The translations under genes were made by a program, and so were the position numbers. The notes beneath the pieces are model-generated. The model saw nothing but the letters and a program-made list of their open reading frames with translations. It did not search any database and was not told the DNA's origin. DNA of 64,000 bases from Solirubrum koreensis (GTDB lineage Bacteria; Bacteroidota; Bacteroidia; Cytophagales; Hymenobacteraceae): the NCBI RefSeq assembly GCF_039541855.1, contig NZ_BAABHA010000001.1:62001-126000 (forward strand), given 5' to 3'. This document shows positions 1-9,300 of the stretch, one piece after another (positions within the stretch are counted from its first letter, which is position 1; each line of letters starts with the position of its first letter).

Positions 1-1526
1 GCCGTGGCGGGCTTGCCGTAGGCGTTGTTGCCCAGCTGCAGCACGCTCTCGGAGTTGACCATGATGGGGTTCTGCACGTTCTTGTCGGCGCGCATATAGT
101 CCACAATCTGGCGCGGCTCGCCGCGGCGCGAAGGGTAATTACGTTCCCATTCCTGCTCGGTGAGGTACTGCATGAAGGTGTTCAGGCCTTCGTCCATCCA
201 CGTCCACTGCCGCTCGTCGGAGTTTACAATCATGGGGAAGAAGTTGTGGCCCACTTCGTGAATCACCACCGAAATCAGACCGTACTTGGTGCCGGCTGAG
301 TAAGTGCCGTCTTTCTCCGGCCGGTAGCCGTTGAAGCACAGCATGGGGTACTCCATGCCGCCAATGTTGCCGTGCACCGAAATGGCCACGGGGTACTGGT
401 AAGGCACCGTCATGCGCGAGTACACCTTCAGCGTGTGCGCCACCGACTCCGTAGAGTACTGACCCCACAGCGGATTGGCCTCCTTGGGGTAGTACGACAT
501 AGCCATTACCGGCTTGCCCTCAATTTCGATGCCCATGGCATCCCAAATGAACTTGCGCGACGAAGCCCAGGCAAAGTCCCGCACGTTTTTCGCGCTATAC
601 ACCCAGGTCTTGGTGTTCTTGGCGCGGTTCTTTTCGGCTTGCGTGGCCTCGGCCTGAGTCACAATAACCACCGGCTTCTTGGCCTTCTTGGCTTCCTCCA
701 GGCGCTTGCGCTGGGTGGCAGTCAGTACTTGGTCGGGGTTCTGCAAGGTGCCGGTTGCGCCCACAATGTGGTCGGCGGGGGCGGTAATGGCTACGCGGTA
801 GTCACCGAAGGGCAGGGTGAATTCGCCGCCGCCCAAAAACTGCTTGTGCTGCCAACCGTTCACGTCGTCGTACACGGCCATGCGCGGGTAGAACTGCGCA
901 ATTTCGTAGAGCACGTTTTTGTCTTCCGGAAACAGCTCGTAGCCCGAGCGGCCGCCCAGTTTCAGGTGGTCGTTGATGTTGTAGTGCCACTTCACCGAAA
1001 ACGTCACCGACTGCTTCGGGGCCAGCGGCTGCGGCAGGTCGATGCGCATCATGGTGTAGTTCACGGTGTAGGGCAGGTTTTTGCCGCCCTTCATCCGCAC
1101 GTCGTCAATCTTAAAGGAGCCGTCGAAGCCGGTGCGGGCAATGTACTCCAGCGCCTGCACCGACATTTTGTCTTTCAGCTCGGCGTTCTGGGTGGAGGCC
1201 GTCATGGAGTTCGGCGCGTAAATGTTGGCGTCGAGCTGCAGCCAGAGGTAGGTGAGCTTGTCGGGCGAGAGGTTGGTGTAGGTAATGTCCTCCGAGCCGG
1301 TAATGCTCTGGTTGTCGTCGTTCAGCGTGACCTTGATGTTGTAGTCGGCGCGCTGCTGCCAGTAGTCGGCGCCGGGGGCGCCCGAGGCGGTGCGGTAGGT
1401 GTTGGGCGTGGGCAGTTCGGTACCCAGCTGGGCGAACTTGTCGGTGCCCGAGTGGGTGGATTGAGCCACCAACGGACCGGCCAGGGCTGCAACCAGGCCG
1501 GCAGTCAGGAGAAGGTGTAAACGCAT
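1..1526 (-). CDS. M1 family zinc metallopeptidase (aminopeptidase), 3' end cut by window edge
   Basis: The first 508 codons of a secreted M1-type (gluzincin) aminopeptidase are visible; the C-terminal part lies beyond base 1. The start at 1526 opens a clear signal peptide (residues 1-22, ending LVAQ). The zinc site is complete: HEVGH at residues 423-427 (bases 246-260), then exactly 18 residues to E446 in WMDEGLN, the family pattern HEXXH-X18-E. GGMEYP (389-394) sits where M1 enzymes carry the substrate-binding GxMEN motif, with Tyr in place of Asn. Bacteroidota homologues are about 600-850 residues and are thought to trim peptides in the periplasm or at the surface. It is transcribed leftward with no close neighbour upstream. 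Family call is firm; substrate preference is unknown. Confidence 0.93.
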   Translation of the reverse strand, partial: MRLHLLLTAGLVAALAGPLVAQSTHSGTDKFAQLGTELPTPNTYRTASGAPGADYWQQRADYNIKVTLNDDNQSITGSEDITYTNLSPDKLTYLWLQLDANIYAPNSMTASTQNAELKDKMSVQALEYIARTGFDGSFKIDDVRMKGGKNLPYTVNYTMMRIDLPQPLAPKQSVTFSVKWHYNINDHLKLGGRSGYELFPEDKNVLYEIAQFYPRMAVYDDVNGWQHKQFLGGGEFTLPFGDYRVAITAPADHIVGATGTLQNPDQVLTATQRKRLEEAKKAKKPVVIVTQAEATQAEKNRAKNTKTWVYSAKNVRDFAWASSRKFIWDAMGIEIEGKPVMAMSYYPKEANPLWGQYSTESVAHTLKVYSRMTVPYQYPVAISVHGNIGGMEYPMLCFNGYRPEKDGTYSAGTKYGLISVVIHEVGHNFFPMIVNSDERQWTWMDEGLNTFMQYLTEQEWERNYPSRRGEPRQIVDYMRADKNVQNPIMVNSESVLQLGNNAYGKPAT

Positions 1527-2243
1527 ACGGTGAGTGAGAAGCGAAAACGGAGCAATGAATGCGGCCTTGAAGGTAGGGCAGCGTCAGCAGAATAGCTGCT
1601 TCACGCCAAACCCAGCTCCAGAAGAAACCCAAAAACACAGCCGCAGCCCAAGTGTTGCGCCGCGTACTTCCGCCAACGGATTTTTTTGTAGGAAGAGTTT
1701 CGCGGGGGCTGGGCTTTGTCCATAGGAACTGCTGACAGTTGCGCAGCCGGAGTACGGTAGCTGCCCAGTACAGGAAGGCCAGAAAATGGCATTCAAATTT
1801 GCCCTAGCGGGTGCTTACGTGCCAGAACTGCCTCAAGCAGCTGAAGAGCCACCCAATGCGGTGACGCTGGGCGTAGCGGGCGGCACCTGCGCCGGGGCGG
1901 TATGTGGCTTGGGGGCCGCGGCGGGCCAGTCCGGTCACAAGATGAGCCTCGTTGTGGCGCGGGCTGCAAACAACAAGGAACTGCTTACAATAGGTGACAG
2001 CATCTACCGTTATGCAGCAACCAGCCTTTGGCTTTTACAAGAGCAACCACCTGTACCGAACCCGTGAGCCGTAGCGAATACCGGCTCAGTACATCTGTTT
2101 GCAGATATTGATAGCTGACTTATTAGGTTGAGGTTGATGCGCAATCGAGGCAGGCGCACCGTTCGCTAAACCGCTACAAGCAATGGCTTCCGGGAAGTTG
2201 CAGGCCGCGGTGGCAGCAGCGGCCTTTACTTATCAATCAGCAA
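1527..2243. other. Intergenic region, no convincing gene
   Basis: About 700 bases between two divergent genes. Short open frames exist (for example + strand 1786-2067, 93 codons) but have no recognisable domain, signal peptide or convincing composition. A 7-bp inverted repeat, TGAGCCG/CGGCTCA, lies near 2065-2090 without a T-run. No exact TAnnTTTG element was found for either flanking gene. Confidence 0.5.
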
Positions 2244-3152
2244 GTGACGAAACCTTCCCCCATCCTTAAAAGCCTGATAACGTTGATCCTTCTCGGGTGC
2301 ATTTGCGGGTGCATCCGGGAAATCGACGAAGACCTGCCCGCGCCACCGCGCCGGTTGGTGCTTGGCGCCCTCCTGGAGGCCGGCAAACCCGTGGAGGTGT
2401 ATGTGGGCCGGGTAACCGCGATGACCGACAGCGCCCGCCGCGCCGTAAACGACGCCCACGTGGAGCTGTACCTGGACGGGCGTTTAAGCCAGGCGTTGGT
2501 CCCCGCGGGCCAGGGCCGGTACCGCGCCGCCGCGCCCGTTTTCCCCGCCCACGGCCAGATAGTTAACCTGCGCGCCACGGCACCCGGCTTCCCCAGCGTG
2601 GCCGCCACCGATACGGTGCCGCTGCTCTTCGACACCTTGCGCACCACGGCCTACCACCGCTGGCCGGTGCGCCTCGATGCCAACAACAGCCTGCTGTACG
2701 CCGAGGCCGTGCTGACGTTGCCCGACCTGCCGGGGGCTACTTTCTACGAAATCGACCGGATGCTGTGGGGCGACTTCGGCGCCACCTCCGACCCCGTTTT
2801 TGTGGCCGAAGGCGACCTGTTCTACAACCCCCAAACGGCGTTTTTCAGCGACCGGCTGTTTCGGGACCAAACCGCCGAGCTGCGGTTTCAGTTTAACCTC
2901 GGAACCCTTTTCGGGCCCAGAGTGGAACCTGCGCGCACGCAGCCGCTGGTGCTGCGCACCACCAGCCGCGCCTACTACCGCTTCCGCAAGTCCTGGACGC
3001 GCCACCGGTACAACCAAACCACCTACGCCGACGACCCGCTGCAAGTGCTCTGGCAGGGCGAGCCCGTGAACCTGTACACCAACGTGCAGGGTGGGTACGG
3101 CGTGGTGGCCTGCTTCGCCGAACGCACCCTGGCCATGCCCCGTCGTCCATGA
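2244..3152 (+). CDS. DUF4249-family outer-membrane lipoprotein
   Basis: A 302-residue lipoprotein resembling the DUF4249 family, which in Bacteroidota is nearly always encoded beside a TonB-dependent receptor with a carboxypeptidase-like N-terminal domain. The start is GTG at 2244. It opens a lipoprotein signal (hydrophobic 7-18) with lipobox LLGC, Cys19 being the predicted lipidated residue. The early segment reading RLVLGALLEAGKPVEVYVG, followed by a beta-rich domain, fits the family. Its stop overlaps the receptor start in an ATGA quartet (3149-3152), so the two are translationally coupled. By analogy it could sit on the receptor as a surface lid or substrate-binding partner, but the ligand is unknown. 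Confidence 0.8.
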   Translation: MTKPSPILKSLITLILLGCICGCIREIDEDLPAPPRRLVLGALLEAGKPVEVYVGRVTAMTDSARRAVNDAHVELYLDGRLSQALVPAGQGRYRAAAPVFPAHGQIVNLRATAPGFPSVAATDTVPLLFDTLRTTAYHRWPVRLDANNSLLYAEAVLTLPDLPGATFYEIDRMLWGDFGATSDPVFVAEGDLFYNPQTAFFSDRLFRDQTAELRFQFNLGTLFGPRVEPARTQPLVLRTTSRAYYRFRKSWTRHRYNQTTYADDPLQVLWQGEPVNLYTNVQGGYGVVACFAERTLAMPRRP

Positions 3153-5584
3153 AACAGGGCCTACTGGTGGCGCTGCTGCTCGGCGCCCTGCTTGGGTCGC
3201 GGCTAGTGGTGCGGGCCCAAACCGCGCCTGCCACCCTGCTGCGCGGCCACGTAACCGACGCCCGCACCGGCGAGGGCCTGCCCGGCGCCGCCGTGTTTGT
3301 GGCCGACCACCCCGGAACCGGCACCACCGCCGACGCCGCCGGGCGCTACGCCCTGCGCGTAACTGCTGCCGACTCCGTACAGCTCACCGCCGCGCTGCTG
3401 GGCTACGCCACGCAAACCGTGGTAGCGTCGGCCCGCCGGCCCGCTTGGCTCGATTTCCGGCTGCGCCCGGCCACCGCCACCCTGGGCGAGGTGCAGGTGC
3501 GCGGACAACGGCCCGAAGAAGCGGGCACCCTGCCGGGCCTGAGTACGCTGCGTCTCTCGCGGGCGCAAATCAAGCGCATGCCCACCCTGCTGGGCGAAAC
3601 CGATGTGCTGCGCCCCTTGCAGCTGCTGCCGGGCGTGCAGGGCGGGCCCGAGGGGCGAAGCGCGCTGTACGTGCGCGGCGGCTCCCCCGACCAGACCCTG
3701 GTGCTGCTCGACGACGTGCCCCTCTACTACGTTACGCACCTGGGCGGCTTCCTGTCGGTTTTCGACGCCAACGCCATCGACGGGGTGCAGCTGGTAAAGG
3801 GCGGGTTTCCGGCGCGCTACGGTGGGCGCCTGTCTTCGGTGCTGGATGTGCGCCTGCGCGAGGGCGACCCCCAGCGCTGGCACGGCGAAGCGGCCCTGGG
3901 CGTGCTGGCCACGCGGCTGGCCCTGCACGGGCCCCTACGCCCCGGCCGTACCACGGCGGTGCTGTCGGTGCGCCGCGGCAACCTCGATCTGATTACCCGG
4001 CCGTTGTCGCTGAAAAGCTCCGCCGGTGAGACCAGCGGCGGCTACGCCTTTCACGACGCGACCCTGCACCTAACCGACCGGCCCAGCCCACGCAACCGCC
4101 TCAGCCTGCTGGCCTACACCGGCGCCGACCGCCTGTTTGTGACCACCAAAGACCTGACGCGCACGGCCCCCGGTGGCTACCGCTACCAGTACCGCGGCGG
4201 CAGCGACCTGCGCTACGGCAGCGCCCTGGCGGCCCTGCGCTGGCACCACGACTTTACCAACCGGCTGGGCGCCGTCTTCTCAGCCGGCGTTACCGATTTC
4301 TTTTACCGCAACGGCCAAACCGCCCGCAGCGCCGAAAGCGGCCCGAGCGGCGCTCGGTCCACGTATTCCGAAGCCCGTTTCCGGGCCGGCGTAACCGATG
4401 GCCTGCTGCGTGCCGCCTTCGTCCTGCACCTGGATTCAGCCCATACGCTGCGTTTTGGGGCAGGGCTCACCCGGCACGTTTTTCAGCCGGGGCAAAACCA
4501 CTACGTGGTAAACGTGGGCGCCCGTGCGGCCCAAAACGTGGACAGCACCTTCGGGGCCGCGCCGGTGCGGGCAACCGAGGTGGTAACCTATCTGGAAGAC
4601 ACCTGGCAGCCCGCGCCGCGCCTGACCCTGAACGGCGGGCTGTACGCGGTGGTCTACGGGGCCGGCCGCACGTGGTGGTCGGTGCAGCCGCGGGCATCGG
4701 GGGAGTATGCCCTGCGCGAGAATCTGCGCCTGACGGCGTCGGCGTCGGTCATGCGGCAGTTTCTGCACCTGCTGTCTAACAACGGCGCCGGGCTGCCCAT
4801 TGACCTGTGGGTGCCGGCTACCCCCGACGTGCCGCCGCAACGGGCCGCGCAGCTCACGGCCGGCGCTACCTGGAGCCGGCCCGGCGTGGCCGGCATTGAG
4901 CTCAGCGGCGAGGTGTTCAGCAAGTGGCTGCTCGGGCTCGTGGAGTTTCGGGAGGGCGCTACCTTCTACAACAGCACCCTGAACTGGGCCGAGCGGCTGG
5001 AAACCGGCGGCCGCGGCCGCGTGTACGGTCTGGAGCTGCTGGCGCAGAAAAAGCAGGGCCGCACCACGGGTTGGGTGGGCTACACCCTGAGCCGGAACGA
5101 GCGGCAGTTTACGGGCCTGAACGCGGGCCGCTGGTACCCTTTCCGGTACGACCAGCGCCACGGGGCGTCGGTGGTGGTAATGCGCGAGCTAAAGAACCTC
5201 GTACAGCTCACGGCTACCTGGCAGTACAATACCGGCAACGCCCTCACGCTGGCCCAGGGCCAATACGACGCGGCCCTGCCCGGCTACGCCGACGCTCCGC
5301 CCGGCGCCAGCCCCGGCAATCGGTTCCAGCTCGACCGGGCGGAGCTGTACGGCCCGCGCAACTCCTTTCGGATGCGGGCCTACCACCGCCTCGACGTAGG
5401 CGCCGTGTTTCCAAAGCGTGTGAAGCGTGGCGAACGGGTATGGCAGGTGGGGTTGTACAACGCGTACAGCCGCCAGAACCCGTACTACGTGTATTTCAAC
5501 CGCGGCCAGGATAACCGCTGGCGCCTGCGCCAATTGGCATTGTTCCCCATTCTGCCCGCCATCAGCTACGTGCGACGCTGGTAG
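3149..5584 (+). CDS. TonB-dependent receptor with carboxypeptidase-like regulatory domain
   Basis: An 811-residue outer-membrane receptor. It has a signal peptide (1-24, ending VVRAQ), then a carboxypeptidase-regulatory-like Ig fold (about 28-112, with RGHVTDARTGEGLPGAAV and GRYALRV), then a plug domain (about 120-235, with ALYVRGGSPDQTLVLLDDVP), then a long beta-barrel ending in the aromatic residue Trp, as outer-membrane proteins do. Plug segments such as VQLVKGGFPARYGGRLSSVL are typical of the family that partners DUF4249. It is coupled by ATGA overlap to the upstream lipoprotein gene. It should import a TonB-ExbBD-energised ligand; nothing in the sequence identifies which. No SusD-like partner is adjacent, so this is not a classical polysaccharide utilisation locus. 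Confidence 0.93.
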   Translation: MKQGLLVALLLGALLGSRLVVRAQTAPATLLRGHVTDARTGEGLPGAAVFVADHPGTGTTADAAGRYALRVTAADSVQLTAALLGYATQTVVASARRPAWLDFRLRPATATLGEVQVRGQRPEEAGTLPGLSTLRLSRAQIKRMPTLLGETDVLRPLQLLPGVQGGPEGRSALYVRGGSPDQTLVLLDDVPLYYVTHLGGFLSVFDANAIDGVQLVKGGFPARYGGRLSSVLDVRLREGDPQRWHGEAALGVLATRLALHGPLRPGRTTAVLSVRRGNLDLITRPLSLKSSAGETSGGYAFHDATLHLTDRPSPRNRLSLLAYTGADRLFVTTKDLTRTAPGGYRYQYRGGSDLRYGSALAALRWHHDFTNRLGAVFSAGVTDFFYRNGQTARSAESGPSGARSTYSEARFRAGVTDGLLRAAFVLHLDSAHTLRFGAGLTRHVFQPGQNHYVVNVGARAAQNVDSTFGAAPVRATEVVTYLEDTWQPAPRLTLNGGLYAVVYGAGRTWWSVQPRASGEYALRENLRLTASASVMRQFLHLLSNNGAGLPIDLWVPATPDVPPQRAAQLTAGATWSRPGVAGIELSGEVFSKWLLGLVEFREGATFYNSTLNWAERLETGGRGRVYGLELLAQKKQGRTTGWVGYTLSRNERQFTGLNAGRWYPFRYDQRHGASVVVMRELKNLVQLTATWQYNTGNALTLAQGQYDAALPGYADAPPGASPGNRFQLDRAELYGPRNSFRMRAYHRLDVGAVFPKRVKRGERVWQVGLYNAYSRQNPYYVYFNRGQDNRWRLRQLALFPILPAISYVRRW

Positions 5585-5602
5585 CACCGCCGGCGCCTGC
5601 GC

Positions 5603-6211
5603 CTACGCGTTCAGCTGGCCCAGCAAAAGTACCGCCGCTACCCCGGCCGCAATGCCGGTGACTACCATAACCCAGTCGCGCGGGGCGGCCCGAAACCCGC
5701 GCACGACCACAAAGCCCACCAGCAGAATCAGGAGCACAATCAGCAGCTGGCCCAGCTCCACGCCCACGTTAAAGGCCAGCAGCTCCAGCACCGGCCGCGA
5801 GGTGGCGCCCAGCAGCCCGCGCAGGTAAGAGGAAAACCCGAGGCCGTGAATCAACCCGAACACCACGGCCAGCAAGTTCGGCCAGGCCAGCCACACGGGC
5901 GCGGGCCGGCGCGTATCGTTGCGGCGCGGCCCCCGGGGCGCCTGAATCAGATTGAAGACGCAGGTCAGCAGAATTGTAACTGGAATAAGGGCCTCGATAA
6001 CCGCCGCCGGAAACACCACCACGCCCAGCGTAGCCAGGGCCAGCGTGAGGGAGTGCCCCAGGGTAAAACCCGTAACCAGCGCCACTACGCGCCGCCATTC
6101 GCGCAGTACGTAGGGCGCGCACAACGCCAGCAGGAACACCAGATGGTCGTAGGCCTGCAGGTTGAAAATGTGGAAGAAGCCGAGTTGGAGGTAGGTCTGA
6201 AAAACGGACAT
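5603..6211 (-). CDS. HupE/UreJ family membrane protein
   Basis: A 202-residue polytopic membrane protein of the HupE/UreJ type. The sequence begins with a short amphipathic stretch (GFFHIFNLQAYDHLVFLLAL), carries the family's conserved GFTLGHSLTLALA (about 48-60) and GLIHGLGFSSYLRGLL (about 119-134) segments with intramembrane His residues, and ends in a hydrophobic helix. Family members are associated with nickel or cobalt supply to hydrogenases and ureases, but this stand-alone Bacteroidota form is common without those enzymes, and none is encoded nearby. It is convergent with the TonB receptor gene, with only 18 bases between the two stops. Confidence 0.85.
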   Translation of the reverse strand: MSVFQTYLQLGFFHIFNLQAYDHLVFLLALCAPYVLREWRRVVALVTGFTLGHSLTLALATLGVVVFPAAVIEALIPVTILLTCVFNLIQAPRGPRRNDTRRPAPVWLAWPNLLAVVFGLIHGLGFSSYLRGLLGATSRPVLELLAFNVGVELGQLLIVLLILLVGFVVVRGFRAAPRDWVMVVTGIAAGVAAVLLLGQLNA

Positions 6212-6299
6212 GCGGCAAAACTACACGACGGCGTAATATGCAGGCCTGACCCAGGCATTTCCGTGTACTGTGCGGCAACCTTCAGCCTGAGTTTAAACG

Positions 6300-6330
6300 C
6301 AAACGCCCCGCCGGAAGAACCGGCGGGGCG
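6300..6330 (-). terminator. Intrinsic terminator of the T9SS cargo gene
   Basis: An 11-bp perfect stem, CGCCCCGCCGG / CCGGCGGGGCG, with loop AAGAA. On the minus strand it is followed by a T-rich stretch. It lies 28 bases after the stop of the gene ending at 6358. Confidence 0.8.
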
Positions 6331-6357
6331 CTGCAGAGGGGTAAGCGTAACGCGGGG

Positions 6358-9300
6358 TTACTCGCGCACGATGCGGCGCGTATCGGTGCCGCCTTCCGTA
6401 ACGAGGCGCAGCACATACATACCGCGGGGCAGGCTGCTCAAATCAACAGCTTGCTGCGTGAAACCATTGGCGTTTGGTTTCACCTCGCTGCGGTATACCA
6501 CGCGGCCCGTGGCGTCGAGCACCGTCAGCTCGGCCAGCTTCCGGTAGCCGCTGAGCTCCACCGTCAACCGTCCGTCGCGGGTGGGGTTGGGGAATACGCT
6601 CAGCGAAGAGCCGGCCAGCGGCTTCTGGGTGGCCGTAACCGTGAGTGGCAGCGAGGCTTGGGAAGCGCAGCCGCCGGTGCCCGTCACCACGACGGTGTAG
6701 GCGCCGGGCTGGGTGTTGCCCAGGGCCGTGTAGGTTTGGCCCGTGGCGCCGGCGATGGGCGCACCGTTCAGCAGCCACTGGTTACCCGTGGCGCTGCTCG
6801 AGGTCAGGATGGCCGTGCCCGGCGTGGTGTACTGCACCGTGACCGTGGGGCGCGCCGGCGTCGGGTTCACCGTCACCGTGGCCGTGGCCGTGACGGCCGC
6901 GCAGCCGCCGCTGGCGGCCACCGTATTCGTTACCGTGTAAGTACCCGCTACCGACGTGGCCAGGGTGATGGCGCCCGTCGTGGCGTTGAGCGTCAACCCG
7001 GTCGTCGAGGAGAACGTGCCGGCAGAAGCGCCAGTAGCCAGCGCGGGCGTTACGGTGTTCGTGCCCCCGGCGCAGTAGCTGGCCGTGGCCGGGTAGCTGA
7101 AGCCCGCCGTGGCCGGCGCCGTAATCGTTACCGTGGCCGTGGCCGTAACGGCGGCGCAAGCACCGGAGGCAGCTACCGTGTTCGTTACCGTGTAGGTGCC
7201 AGGCGTGGACGTGGACGGCGTGATGGCACCCGTTGCGGCGTCAATGGTCAAACCGCTCGTCGAGGAGAACGTGCCGGCCGTAGCGCCCGTAGCCAAGCTA
7301 GGAGCAACAGCAGCCGTAGCCGTGGTGCAGTACGTGGCATTGGCGTAGCTGAACGCAGCCGTAGCGGGAGCCGTAATCGTCACCGTAGCCGTAGCCGTTA
7401 CAGCCGCGCAGCCACCCGAGGCGGCCACCGTATTGGTCACGGTGTAGGTGCCGGGGGTAGAGGTCGAAGGCGTAATGGCGCCGGTGGTGGCGTCAATGGT
7501 CAGGCCCGTAGTGGAGCTGAACGTGCCGGCCGTGGCACCCGTGGTGAGGGTAGGCGTGGCGGTAGCCGTAGCCGAGGTGCAGTAGCTGGTAGCGGCGTAG
7601 CTGAAGCCGGCCGTGGCCGGTGCCGTAATCGTTACTGTAGCAGTAGCGGTGCAGGTTCCGGGGGCCGTGTAGGTCACCGTATACGTGCCGGGCGTGGAAG
7701 TTGCCAAAGCAATAGCGCCGGTGGCGGCGTCAATCGTCAAACCAGTCGTCGAACTGAACACGCCGTTGGCGTCGCCCGTGATGGTGGGCGTGGGGTTCGT
7801 GCCGGTGGTGCAGTACGTAGCGCTGGCGTACGTGAAAGCCGCGTTGCAGGCCGAGGGAGCGGCCAGCACGAAGAAGTCGTTGCCGGGCACAATGTTCTGC
7901 GTAGAAACGATGCCCGTGATGGGCGTGGTAACCGGAGCGCCACCGCGCGAAACGTAAGTACCGGTAGCGGTAGGCGCCTGGGCCACCACGGCCGTGGTTG
8001 CGTTTACGCTCGTGTCATCGGCACCGTAGCTGAGCTGAACCGTAGCGGTAGCCGGCAGGTTAGCCGTGTTTTCCAGGCGCACATAGCGCGTGGGGTTCAG
8101 GGCAAGCTGTGCGCCGGTACCGCCGGTAGCACCGGCAATTACCGTGGCCGTGTAGGTTTGGTCGGCAGTGTTGGTAATGCCGCCCACTACCACCGGGCGC
8201 CAGCCCGTGGCGTCGCCCACCGCAAACGTGCGCGACACCGCCGTAGCGCTGTTCACCGTAATGCCCAGCGGCCCTTTCACGTACGACGTGGCCGAGCCCG
8301 TTGGCAACACCGCAGCGGCTTTGCCGATGATGAGCTTGCTGGCTGCCGACGTCGTTACGATACCGGCTGTCAAAGTCAGGGTGCTGGCCGTGGATGAGGC
8401 CCCGTTAACGGTCAGGTCGCCGCCCGCCAGCGTAATGCCCTGCGGGTTGTTGATGTCGAGAAAGTAAACCGTGCGCGAGGGCGGAACCTCAGTGCCCGTG
8501 GTGCGGGCTGCCAGCTCGGGGTTGTAAATCAAGTACAGCCCGCTGGAGGTAATGTCGAAAGTGGGTGCCACGTCGAAACTACCGGCCGAGGCAGTAGGAG
8601 CGTTCAGGCCGAAGGAAACCACGGCCAGCGCCGTGCTGGTGCTCTGCAGCGTGAGGTTGTTAGCGTTGATAACGTTGCCACGGAACATAGCCACGTTACG
8701 AGTAACGATTGGCATGCCTAGGGTTACGCCGGGGCCGCTGTTCTGAAACGTAATTTGCACGAGCGGGCTGGTAACCGTGCCGGTACCGCCAATGCTTTGT
8801 GCCACGGAGCCCTGGAAATACAGGCGGCTGCCGGTGGCGGTGCCCGTAAGGGTACCGTTGTTGGTAATGGCCGCTCCCAGCTGGAGCAGAATAGCGCCGT
8901 TCAAATTGAGCGTGGCGCCCGTGTTAATAAGCACCGTGCCGAACGGGTTGGTTTGCCCGGCGAGCAAGGCACTCTTGGCGTTGTTGGTGTTGTCGATGGT
9001 AATGTTCGGGGCATTACCGCGGATGCGGAAATCGAAGTTGGTGGCCGTAGCCGCCGTACCCACGTTCAGGGTGCCACCGGTGAAGGTGTAGTTACCCGCC
9101 ACGTAGTAGTCGAGCGGGGCAGCGTTTGTGCTGCGCTGCACCAGGTTAATGCTACCGCCCGAAATGGTGGTTGCACCGTTTACCCCGAAGGAAGGCGTAG
9201 CGGAGGCATTGCCTACGGTAGACACGTTCAGCGTGCCCCCGCTCATCAGGAAGGTCATGGTGCCCGAGACGGTAGCTGCCCCGGTGAAGTTCGTGAAGCG

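Noticed and set aside
372..1520. Long open frame (382 codons) on the + strand inside the aminopeptidase gene
   Set aside because: Opposite-strand shadow of a gene with a full M1 active site; Val/Gly/His-rich with no domain. GC-rich codon use keeps such frames open.
1786..2067. 93-codon + strand frame in the first intergenic region
   Set aside because: No domain, signal or start context; composition not clearly coding.
6875..7848. CRISPR-like appearance of regular repeats
   Set aside because: The repeats are about 250 bases, in frame and translated into an ~80-residue module; they are protein repeats, not a CRISPR array.
6451..8397. 648-codon + strand frame opposite the T9SS repeat gene
   Set aside because: Arg/Gly-rich mirror of the Thr/Ala repeats on the minus strand; no recognisable domain.
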